51,297 nt of DNA from Chloroflexota bacterium (GTDB lineage: Bacteria > Chloroflexota > Anaerolineae > Anaerolineales > Villigracilaceae). The notes under the pieces are model-generated. The model was not told the origin of the DNA. It searched no databases and saw nothing but the letters and a program-made list of their open reading frames with translations. Below are positions 39,015-46,103 of this stretch, piece by piece (the stretch's first letter is position 1; each line of letters starts with the position of its first letter). The position numbers were made by a program, and so were the translations under genes. Location: the NCBI GenBank assembly GCA_016191955.1, contig JACPVC010000170.1:1-51297 (forward strand), in the 5' to 3' direction.

Positions 39015-41858
39015 TTATCTCCTGCTCGCCTTCTCCACCAGATACACAATCGAAATATAATCCTTCCCCGTTGCTTCGGACATGCCGATCTCGCAGGGGA
39101 TATTAGAGGAGTAATAGCCGCCGTAGTCTTTTGCTAGGACTTCGGCGGTCTCTTTTTCGGTGGCGGATGCGGTCAGTTCGGGGTGGGTCAAACCACGGTC
39201 ACCGGCGAAGGCGCAGCAACCGAGGTTGAACGGGACATTCGCAGACTTGGCGCACTGTTTGGCGATGGCGTGCATTTTCGCGTCCAACCCGAGTTTGCGG
39301 GCGGAGCAGTTGGGATGCAGGATGACTTCTTCGTCTATGGGGCGGATAGTCAAATTGGGCAGGATATGGTCGTGAAGAAATTCCACGCCGTCGAGAAGAG
39401 TGAGCTGATCCCAAATGATTTTATCTTCGGGAGTGAGGTCATCACCGCAGGTTCTGAGGGTGTGCGTGCAAGATGCCGTGTCGATGACGATGGGGTATTT
39501 TCCATGTTCAGACCAATTCCACATTTGAGTGAGGGTGTTGTGCAAAGCAACTTGATATGCGGACTTGTATCCTTTGGAAGAGAAGGGCATGCCGCAGCAA
39601 TGACCTGTAACACCTTGAGGAATTTGTAGACATATATTTGCTCGTTGTGAAATAGTGATAAAAGTTTCGGCGAGGCTCAAGTGACAGTCACCTTCAAGGT
39701 GACTGTCACTTTTAGGTTGACCCAGGTGCCGTGAAATACAGGAAGGGAAGTAGACGAATTCTTTTGAACCGCCAAGTTCGCTAAGGGCGCGAAGGTTATT
39801 GGTTCGGTGCGGGATAGACTTGTTCCACTTTGGTAGTCTTGAGCCTGTGATTTTTTCAGCCGTAACCGAAATGGATTTGACTCCGTTCACTCTAATTACT
39901 TTTTCGGCGGCATGACCCAGCGAAACACCAAACCCAACGGCTTTTTCAACTGCTCCAAAATTTTTCACAACCCACTCTGCCGACTTGTTACTCGTTACTC
40001 GTTCCTCCCTCAACTTCTTTATAAACTCCCCCGTATTAATCCCCACCGGGCACGCCGTTCCGCACAGACCGTCGAGGGCGCAGGTGTCTATTCCGGCGTA
40101 GGTGTAATCGTTGCTTATTTCGCTCAAGGTAGCGTCCCCGCCGCCGAGGACGGCGGCTTGAGCTGATAATCGGGCCAGTTCTCTTTGGACGACGATTCTT
40201 TGTCTGGGAGTCAGAGTCAACCTGCGGCTGGGACACTTCGACTCGCAGAATCCACATTCGATGCACTTGTCGATTTCAGGTGAAACGAGCGTGAGACTTT
40301 TCAAATGAGTCACATGTGCTTGCGGGTCGTTGTTGATGAGCACGTTGGGGTTCAACATGCCATCGGGGTCGAGCAACGATTTGAGGTCGCGCATGATGGC
40401 GTAGGCTTCGCTGCCCCATTCGGTTTCGACGAACGGCGCCATGTTGCGCCCCGTGCCGTGTTCGGCTTTGAGCGAGCCATCGTATTTGCCGCTGACGATG
40501 CCAACCATCGCGCGGATGAATTTATCGAAGTGATTGATTTGTGTTTCGTTGTCGAATGCCTGATTGACGAGAAAATGCAAATTGCCGTCTTTGGCATGAC
40601 CGAAAATGACACCTTCGGTGTAACCAAAATCGTCGAAGAGATGACGCAGATCGGTGACGGCGTCGGCGAGATGTTCGACGGGGAAGGCGACATCTTCATT
40701 GACCGAAGTCGTGCCGCGCGGGCGCATCGCGCCGACGGATGCGATGATGCCTTTGCGCGGTTTCCACAACGCGGCTTGCGCGATGGGGTCATCGGTGAAG
40801 TTAACATCATGAATTAACTTAATCTCTTTGATGACGCGCTCCGCTTCTTTCTTAAACTGGAGCATGGTCTCTGAATCTGACGCCTGATACTCGGCGAGAA
40901 TTGCGGTTGCACCCGCAGGTAATTCTTTGAGAATGGCAGGCACGCCCGGCAAGTGCTCCACCGAGCGGAGCGACTCGCGGTCCATCACTTCCACAGCGCG
41001 CGCGCCAGACATCTTGATCGGGTAGACCGCCGCCGCCGCGTCACGGATATTTTTGAAGTACATCTGCCCGGTGTATTTGTAGGTGTAATCGGGCAGGGTG
41101 TTCAGCACGCCTTCGGCGATGAATCCGAGCGTGCCTTCGGAGCCGATGAGTAAGTGAATGAGAATGTCGAGCGGATGGTCGAAGTCGAGGAAGGCGTTGA
41201 GCAGGTAGCCGTTGTTGTTTTTGATTTGGTAGCGTTTGGAAATACGAGATACGAGAAATGAGTTACCGAGTATACGGCGTTTGAGTTCGAGTAAACCATT
41301 GGCGATCTCTGGTTGTTCGTTCTCGAAGATTTTGTGTGCGTCGGGTTGAGAGGTATCGAGGACGAAGCCGTTCGGCAAAACGAACGTCATTGAATGAATG
41401 GTCTTGTACGAGTTCTCTGTTGTGCCGCAACACATGCCGCTGGAATTATTCGCGAGGATACCGCCCATCATGCACGCATCAATGGACGCGGGGTCGGGAC
41501 CGATGCGCCGCCCATGTGGCTTGAGTACGTTGTTGAGAAATCCGCCGACGATGCCGGGTTGAAAGCGGACTCTGCCCGCGTTCTCCTCCACGCAGAACGC
41601 GTCCCAATGTTTGGAAATATCCACCAAAATCCCATCTGTCACGGCTTGACCGGAGAGACTCGTCCCTGCGGCGCGGAAGGTCATCGGGATTTTGTTTTGC
41701 TGGCTGAATTGGAACAGCGCCTGAATCTCCGCGATGGAATTTGGCTGCACCACCGCCTGCGGCACGAGCCGAAAATACGAAGCGTCGTTGGCGTAGGCGA
41801 TGCGATCAATGAGACGGTCGTGGATGCGGTCAGCAGGGAGGATGGAGGTTAAATCCAT
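39015..41858 (-). CDS. FAD-linked oxidase fused to Fe-S domains (GlcD + GlpC type dehydrogenase)
   Basis: 947 residues. FAD-binding PCMH domain (about 30-270) with FRAAGTSLSGQAV and GPDPAS; FAD-oxidase C-terminal domain (about 270-510) with GHAKDGNLH and EHGTGRNMAPF. Then two [4Fe-4S] motifs, CIECGFCESKCP (532-543) and CALDGLCGTACP (593-604). C-terminal CCG domains have CCGMPF (754-759) and CCAFAGDRG (881-889). It should oxidise a 2-hydroxy acid such as D-lactate, glycolate or D-2-hydroxyglutarate. Residues 566-579 and 716-727 are encoded by palindromic repeats inserted in frame, and residues about 200-208 by a low-complexity repeat. A TATAAT box lies 6 nt before the ATG, with no ribosome site. 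Confidence 0.92.
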   Translation of the reverse strand: MDLTSILPADRIHDRLIDRIAYANDASYFRLVPQAVVQPNSIAEIQALFQFSQQNKIPMTFRAAGTSLSGQAVTDGILVDISKHWDAFCVEENAGRVRFQPGIVGGFLNNVLKPHGRRIGPDPASIDACMMGGILANNSSGMCCGTTENSYKTIHSMTFVLPNGFVLDTSQPDAHKIFENEQPEIANGLLELKRRILGNSFLVSRISKRYQIKNNNGYLLNAFLDFDHPLDILIHLLIGSEGTLGFIAEGVLNTLPDYTYKYTGQMYFKNIRDAAAAVYPIKMSGARAVEVMDRESLRSVEHLPGVPAILKELPAGATAILAEYQASDSETMLQFKKEAERVIKEIKLIHDVNFTDDPIAQAALWKPRKGIIASVGAMRPRGTTSVNEDVAFPVEHLADAVTDLRHLFDDFGYTEGVIFGHAKDGNLHFLVNQAFDNETQINHFDKFIRAMVGIVSGKYDGSLKAEHGTGRNMAPFVETEWGSEAYAIMRDLKSLLDPDGMLNPNVLINNDPQAHVTHLKSLTLVSPEIDKCIECGFCESKCPSRRLTLTPRQRIVVQRELARLSAQAAVLGGGDATLSEISNDYTYAGIDTCALDGLCGTACPVGINTGEFIKKLREERVTSNKSAEWVVKNFGAVEKAVGFGVSLGHAAEKVIRVNGVKSISVTAEKITGSRLPKWNKSIPHRTNNLRALSELGGSKEFVYFPSCISRHLGQPKSDSHLEGDCHLSLAETFITISQRANICLQIPQGVTGHCCGMPFSSKGYKSAYQVALHNTLTQMWNWSEHGKYPIVIDTASCTHTLRTCGDDLTPEDKIIWDQLTLLDGVEFLHDHILPNLTIRPIDEEVILHPNCSARKLGLDAKMHAIAKQCAKSANVPFNLGCCAFAGDRGLTHPELTASATEKETAEVLAKDYGGYYSSNIPCEIGMSEATGKDYISIVYLVEKASRR
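39679..39711. repeat. 33-bp perfect palindrome within the FAD/Fe-S gene
   Basis: AAGTGACAGTCACCTT, one nt, AAGGTGACTGTCACTT. It is a 16-bp perfect stem with a 1-nt loop, encoding residues 716-727 in frame between FPSCISRHLGQ and LAETF. Confidence 0.92.
40122..40163. repeat. 42-bp palindrome family, copy inside the FAD/Fe-S gene
   Basis: GCTCAAGG ... CGCCGAGGACGGCGGCTTGAGC-type ends, exactly 42 bp like the copies at 45379 and 50977, but with several mismatches. It encodes residues 566-579 (AQAAVLGGGDATLS) in frame. Confidence 0.85.
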
Positions 41859-41864
41859 GCTTGT

Positions 41865-41870
41865 ATTATA
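41865..41870 (-). promoter_or_regulatory. TATAAT box 6 nt before the FAD/Fe-S gene
   Basis: On the minus strand TATAAT, ACAAGC, then ATG. It follows directly on a 16-bp hairpin (41871-41903), as at 36887. No ribosome site. Confidence 0.6.
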
Positions 41871-41903
41871 AGACCTCCGAGATTTTCAAAATCTCGGAGG
41901 TCT
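41871..41903. repeat. Perfect 16-bp-stem hairpin abutting the FAD/Fe-S promoter
   Basis: AGACCTCCGAGATTTT, C, AAAATCTCGGAGGTCT. It is closely related in sequence and size to the terminator at 36849. Confidence 0.9.
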
Positions 41904-41943
41904 GGTTCATTGTACTATGCGCCATTTGCTCGGTTTGGCGTTT

Positions 41944-42132
41944 TTATCCGCTTGGGAGAGTATCTTTGGCGGGCTTGTTCAATACTTTACGCTTGGTTTT
42001 TGGACGGACTTGCCCATATTTTTGGCGTAACATTTTTATTTGCTCTTTCTCTGTTAATTGCATTAACTTCTGTTCCGCTTTTTTTTGCAATTCGCGCTTC
42101 AAGGCAACTGCGTTAATTGTCTCCGTTTTCAT
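41944..42132 (-). CDS. Small basic protein next to the PIN gene (possible antitoxin)
   Basis: 62 residues (MKTETINAVALKRELQKKAE...). A helical, charged protein with ALKRELQKKAEQKLMQLTEKEQIK-like pattern (seen as ELQKKAEQ and TEKEQIKMLRQKYG). Its ATG overlaps the last 20 nt of the PIN-domain frame. The size, charge and coupling fit a toxin-antitoxin partner, but the usual antitoxin order is reversed and there is no DNA-binding motif that I can name. Confidence 0.5.
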   Translation of the reverse strand: MKTETINAVALKRELQKKAEQKLMQLTEKEQIKMLRQKYGQVRPKTKRKVLNKPAKDTLPSG

Positions 42133-42579
42133 TTAGCACCTCGCTTGGACTGCGAATCTCAATGGTTGGGTAGCCTAACTTCATATTCACCGCATTGAAG
42201 CGTCGGATTCGATTGAGATTCACAATATGCTTGAAATTCCAACTTACCAACACGTCGGCTCGCGCAATTGTCGCAATGGCAATGTGACGGGCATCGGATA
42301 AGCTTGATTCTGCAACTGCTCCATCCTGAATGTAGCTATTTGCCAATGCAATTGCTTCCTCATCGAGGGAAAGGTGCTCGAAAGAAGTATCTGACAATTC
42401 TTTTAATAGTTTACGAACCCTTCCCGGAGCTTCTTCCAATTCCAGTTGCAACAAATCCGAAAGGAGGGCGATCTCCTTTCCGTGCGGAATTCACTCCAAA
42501 GATGTTTGGAAGGCTTGTCGTATTCTTTATCAAAACAACCGCCAATAACCGAAGTATCAATGTAAATACGTGGAATCAT
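42113..42579 (-). pseudogene. PIN-domain (VapC-like) toxin gene with a frameshift
   Basis: From ATG 42579 the minus strand reads MIPRIYIDTSVIGGCFDKEYD, the standard PIN N-terminus with the first catalytic Asp. After EFRT, near 42478-42484, the frame is lost. The adjacent frame then continues correctly with KEIALLSDLLQLELEEAPGR and later SSLSDARHIAIATIARADVLVSWNFKHI, which has the remaining acidic residues. A single missing G in ACGGAAAGG would restore the full protein of about 155 residues. Either the gene is inactivated or this is a sequencing or assembly error. Without the shift it would be an ordinary ribonuclease toxin. Confidence 0.8.
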
Positions 42580-42663
42580 CCGGCTTTGCCCTTTCGTTTA
42601 TACGACTTAATTTTACCTTATTCTGTGCGTTCACTACTGACCCTTTCTTTTTCGATTTTTTAG

Positions 42664-42843
42664 CATTCTCCACTTCCTGAAGGTGCGGAGTTTCGCCCAG
42701 TGGGTGACCACGAAAAACGTGATGGCGGGTTTGGTTTCCCTGGCGGTGTGCTCAAGGCGCTAGTGCTGATGTCTATTGCTGGTGGAGTTTACTCCGTGGT
42801 CGTGTGGGCGGGGAAGAAAGCAAAACAAGCCCGTCTCGCGTAA
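42664..42843 (+). pseudogene. 3' remnant of a membrane-protein gene
   Basis: An open frame of 59 codons follows an in-frame TAG and ends at TAA 42841-42843. It has no plausible start codon and includes one membrane helix (ALVLMSIAGGVYSVVVWAG) and a basic tail (KKAKQARLA). A terminator follows at the normal distance. This looks like the tail of a larger gene whose 5' part has been lost, perhaps when the PIN locus arrived. I cannot name the parent gene. Confidence 0.45.
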
Positions 42844-42854
42844 GGCTGTGTAAC

Positions 42855-42888
42855 AAAAAAGACGCACTCATTTGGGTGCGCCTTTTTT
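42855..42888 (+). terminator. Bidirectional terminator after the remnant gene
   Basis: A6 tract, CGCAC, loop, GTGCG, then T6. It lies 12 nt after the TAA of the remnant. Confidence 0.75.
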
Positions 42889-42903
42889 GTCTTAGAACTT
42901 GTA

Positions 42904-42953
42904 GGTCAGGCGTCGCTGTGGCGCCGTGGCAACACTTCTAGCCTGACTTTTTT
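42904..42953 (+). terminator. Second terminator-like hairpin
   Basis: GTCAGGC / GCCTGAC stem with a long structured loop (inner GGCGCC), followed by a run of T. A further hairpin, GGCAGGTT/AACCTGCC, lies at about 42970-42988. The rest of 42580-43006 holds nothing else that I can identify. Confidence 0.55.
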
Positions 42954-43006
42954 AGATAACTGAATAACATGGCAGGTTGGAAACCTGCCCTACTTGTCAA
43001 CCTGCT

Positions 43007-44377
43007 CTACTTGTCTGTCATGGGCAACTCGATCACCACGCGTAAGCCTTTGCCTTTTTCACTCTCTGCCCAGATGCGCCCTTTGTGCATCTCCACAATG
43101 GATTTGGCGATGGCAAGCCCCAAGCCCGAGCCGCCGTCATTGCGTGCGCGGGATTCGTCCACGCGGTAGAAGCGGTCGAAGAGATGCCGGGCTTCTTCGG
43201 ATGAGACGCCTTCGCCGCTATCTTTAACAGACAGTTGGATTCTGCTTTCTGCGAGCTGAGTTTGCAATTCCACACGTCCGCCTTCGTGGGTGTGGCGCAG
43301 GGCATTGTCGAGGATGTTGTTGAGGACTTGGGCAAAACGGCTTGGGTCAAGATTCGCTTTCAGGATACCCGGAGCAGGCTTGCCCTGAGTTTGATCGAAG
43401 GGCTCGAGATTAAGTGTGATGCGTTTCTGGTTGAACAGAGTCAAGTAATGGGCGTGGATGTCGCTCATTAAGTTGTTTACATCCACAGCTTGGAAATCCA
43501 CAGAAAGTTCACCGGCATCGGCAAGCGACAGAGTCCGCAGATCGTTGACGAGGTGTTCGAGGCGTTCGGCTTCTTCGCGAATGATCTCGAAGTTTTCGCG
43601 CGAAGGTTGCAGTACGCCGTCTTTGACGCCCTCCGCATGACCGAGGATCAGGCTGAGCGGGGTGCGAAGTTCATGCGCGATGTCTGCCGTCATTTGCTTG
43701 CGCAGGTTGAAGGAGCGCGCGAGGTCGGCGCTCATCTTGTTGAAGGATTGGGCGAGTTCGCCGAGCTCGTCACGCGAGCGGACGGGCACTTGCTGTCCGA
43801 GGTTGCCATCTGCCATGTGATGCGTGGCTTTGGTAAGTTCTTGAATGGGGCGCGAGATGCTGCGCGAAAGCAGGACGCCGAGGAAGAGCGCAAGCACAAG
43901 TGTGGCAATGGCACTCAAAAAGATCGAGCCGTTAAGGCGGCGCAGGAATTCATAATCAAGCGGACTGCGTTCGGGCGCGCCGGGCAGCAGAAGCACGCCG
44001 ACGATTTCGCCGTCCGATTGAATGGGATACCCGTTTTCAAACTCCTCTTCGCTGCATGGCTCGCCGGACTTGCGGTCGAAACCGGCGACAACGATGGTTC
44101 CATTTTTATCGGCAATCGAGAAGTTGAGCGGCGTTGCGTCGCTGTGCGACCAGGGTTCTTCATGTCCGAAACGTCTGAATTCTTTTTCAACTCCATCCCA
44201 GTTCCCGTGACGGCTGTAAAAATCGGCAAGAGATTCTGCGAGTTCGGCTTCGTAACGGTCGTTGATAAAGCGTTCGAATTCGTGGCTGACGAGGATGCGC
44301 GAAGACAGCACGATAATGCCCGTGCTGAAAATGCTGATCAGCAAAAACGCGAGGATGAGTTTGGTAGAGAGACGCAT
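43007..44377 (-). CDS. Sensor histidine kinase
   Basis: 456 residues. First helix at about 6-28, an extracytoplasmic sensor (30-148), second helix at 150-172 and a HAMP domain (172-225). Phospho-acceptor His235 lies in IAHELRTPLS. The ATPase domain has NNILDNALRHT, DSGEGV, LFDRFYRVDESR and GSGLGLAIAKSIVEMHKG, so all kinase boxes are intact. Residues about 327-336 (FDQTQGKPAP) interrupt the ATPase domain and look like a translated repeat. The cognate regulator gene is upstream on the same strand (44646), separated by a 268-nt gap full of inverted repeats. It probably monitors the envelope for the export system encoded further upstream. Confidence 0.93.
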   Translation of the reverse strand: MRLSTKLILAFLLISIFSTGIIVLSSRILVSHEFERFINDRYEAELAESLADFYSRHGNWDGVEKEFRRFGHEEPWSHSDATPLNFSIADKNGTIVVAGFDRKSGEPCSEEEFENGYPIQSDGEIVGVLLLPGAPERSPLDYEFLRRLNGSIFLSAIATLVLALFLGVLLSRSISRPIQELTKATHHMADGNLGQQVPVRSRDELGELAQSFNKMSADLARSFNLRKQMTADIAHELRTPLSLILGHAEGVKDGVLQPSRENFEIIREEAERLEHLVNDLRTLSLADAGELSVDFQAVDVNNLMSDIHAHYLTLFNQKRITLNLEPFDQTQGKPAPGILKANLDPSRFAQVLNNILDNALRHTHEGGRVELQTQLAESRIQLSVKDSGEGVSSEEARHLFDRFYRVDESRARNDGGSGLGLAIAKSIVEMHKGRIWAESEKGKGLRVVIELPMTDK

Positions 44378-44426
44378 ATTGATTTTTTGGCTCTGGCGTA
44401 ATTAGCGGGAAAACTCAAAAACCTTA

Positions 44427-44510
44427 GCCGCGAATTTACCCTACGGGCACGATGTCGCCAATTTACGCGAATTCTATTTCCAATCCGCGAAAATTCGTGA
44501 AATTCGCGGC
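44427..44510. repeat. GCCGCGAATTT inverted repeat, copy 2
   Basis: GCCGCGAATTT at the left and AAATTCGCGGC-type sequence (GAAATTCGCGGC) at the right, with inner AATTCG pairing, as at 30143. A second inverted repeat (GAAGGAGCACAAAG / CTTTGTGTTCCTTC, about 44573-44632) follows. Together they fill most of the kinase-regulator gap. Confidence 0.8.
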
Positions 44511-44645
44511 AGAGAACTTGTGGTTTTGATCTTGATCCCGTCAAAAACGGAAGAGCTTAATTTCTTTACGACGAAGGAGCACAAAGTGTCACGAAGGTTT
44601 AAAATCTTTCCTTTGTGTTCCTTCGTACCTTTGTGGTTGAAGGTT

Positions 44646-45329
44646 TTAACTTTTTCTCAATCGGTAACCCACGCCGTATACCGTTTCAATGTGGGTTGGT
44701 TTGCGCGGGTCATCTTCCACTTTGGCGCGCAGATTTTTGATGTGGGTATCAATCGTGCGTTCATAGCCTTCATAGCGCACGCCTTGAATCACATCGAGCA
44801 GGTCGAGGCGCGAGAAGACTTTTCCCGGCGCAGACATGAGCGCGGCAAGCAGGTCGAATTCGGAGGGGGTCAAGTCTGCGTTGCGGTCGCCGATGGTCAC
44901 TTCGCGGGTTTCGCGGTTGAGGGTAATGTCGAGCACCTTCAGGGTTTGTCCCTTCGGTTCGTTCTTCCCGGCGCGGCGCAGCACGTTGCGCACGCGCGCC
45001 ATCAACTCGCGCGGTTTGAAAGGCTTGGTCACATAATCGTCCGCGCCGAGTTCAAGCCCGATGATCTTATCGTCATCCTCCACTTTGGCGGTGAGCATGA
45101 TGATGGGCGTGTCGCTTTCGGCGCGGCGGGCGTTCATGAATTCGTAGCCGTTCATCTCCGGCATCATGATGTCGAGCACCACCAGGTCTGGGTTTTCGTG
45201 GCGTGCCACATCCAACGCCTCGCGTCCGTTGTAAGCGGTTGCAACACGGTAACCCTCCTGCTCAAGATAACTTTGCAGAAGGGAGACCATGCGTCGTTCA
45301 TCGTCCACGATGAGGATGGTTTGCGGCAT
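44646..45329 (-). CDS. OmpR-family response regulator
   Basis: 227 residues. Receiver domain with D9/D10, phosphoacceptor D53 (LVVLDIMMPEMNG), Thr and Lys (KPFKPREL). Winged-helix effector with LTPSEFDLLAALM, VRYEGYERTIDTHIKNLRAKVEDD and a final VYGVGYRL. It pairs with the kinase at 43007. It has no ribosome site: a GATAAT box lies 6 nt before the ATG, suggesting a leaderless transcript separate from the small membrane protein upstream. Confidence 0.93.
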   Translation of the reverse strand: MPQTILIVDDERRMVSLLQSYLEQEGYRVATAYNGREALDVARHENPDLVVLDIMMPEMNGYEFMNARRAESDTPIIMLTAKVEDDDKIIGLELGADDYVTKPFKPRELMARVRNVLRRAGKNEPKGQTLKVLDITLNRETREVTIGDRNADLTPSEFDLLAALMSAPGKVFSRLDLLDVIQGVRYEGYERTIDTHIKNLRAKVEDDPRKPTHIETVYGVGYRLRKS

Positions 45330-45335
45330 GATTCG

Positions 45336-45341
45336 ATTATC
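45336..45341 (-). promoter_or_regulatory. GATAAT box 6 nt before the response regulator
   Basis: On the minus strand GATAAT, CGAATC, then ATG, without a Shine-Dalgarno sequence. Fifth example of this spacing in the window. Confidence 0.45.
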
Positions 45342-45378
45342 CCATAATTGCTGTGAAGAAAGTGTGTGGATTAATTAT

Positions 45379-45420
45379 GCTCAAGGCGCCGTCCCCGGCG
45401 CCGGGGACGGCGCCTTGAGC
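45379..45420. repeat. 42-bp perfect palindrome
   Basis: The left arm GCTCAAGGCGCCGTCCCCGG and its exact complement on the right form a perfect 42-bp palindrome with no loop. Related copies are at 23580, 40122 and 50977. Confidence 0.95.
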
Positions 45421-45481
45421 ATCAGAATAAAACACCCGCCTCTTTCAAGACGGGTGCTGGTTTGGCGCTACAAGCAGTGGA

Positions 45482-45910
45482 CTACGCCTCGTCTTTTTTC
45501 TCTTCGGCTTCCGCCTGCGCAGATGCTGGAGCAGTTTGCTGCGCATTGACGTTGACCACCCGCCATCCGCTGCGTTTGACGAAGGTGTACGCCAGCCAGA
45601 TCAAACCGCCAAACACTGCAAGATGAAACAAGCCGAACAACGGGGAGAAAAAGCCAAATCCACCGCGCCCGCCGAAGTTGCCGTGTCCGCTGAAATTGCG
45701 TCCATGGTCGAGGCCGCGCATGCTGAAGCCATCGCCAGACATGTCGTTGTCAAACCCGCGCCCGTGATGGAACGAGATCGCTGCTCCATCCGCCGTCAGG
45801 TTCGCTCCCTGCACCACGCCCACGCGGAAGCCCGTAAAGCCGACTCCAGCCAAAACCGCGAGAGAGAGTAAAACAGCGAGTACACGCCAAATCCATTTTG
45901 TATTTTTCAT
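45482..45910 (-). CDS. Small Gly/His-rich membrane protein
   Basis: 142 residues from ATG 45910, with GGAGGTAAAC before it. An N-terminal helix (IWRVLAVLLSLAVLAGVGFTGF) leads to an exported segment rich in Gly, His and Phe (FHHGRGFDN, GLDHGRNFSGHGNFGGRGGFGFF). A second helix (LFHLAVFGGLIWLAYTFVK) and a cytoplasmic tail rich in Ala and Glu follow. The His residues could bind metal. It lies between the exporter and the two-component genes, all on one strand, and may be an accessory sensor. No known family. Confidence 0.75.
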   Translation of the reverse strand: MKNTKWIWRVLAVLLSLAVLAGVGFTGFRVGVVQGANLTADGAAISFHHGRGFDNDMSGDGFSMRGLDHGRNFSGHGNFGGRGGFGFFSPLFGLFHLAVFGGLIWLAYTFVKRSGWRVVNVNAQQTAPASAQAEAEEKKDEA

Positions 45911-46005
45911 GTTTACCTCCATTTGTAAACCTGAGAATATTCTCTCATGCAGGTATTACACAGAAATGGAGGAATTATGTGGAAGTTGTGGGGGAGGGCA
46001 GTAGT

Positions 46006-46100
46006 AACTATACAAGTAGACAAGTACACAGGTTCATAACCACGTCCTTGCATACTTGTCTACTTGTCTACTTGTATACTTGCTTACTTGTATACCTGCT
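46006..46100. repeat. ACAAGTANACAAGTA-type inverted repeat, copy 2
   Basis: ATACAAGTAGACAAGTACA on the left; several CTACTTGT and TACTTGTATAC units on the right, partly tandem. Related to 19515-19605. It fills the gap before the permease stop. Confidence 0.7.
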
Positions 46101-46103
46101 CCT

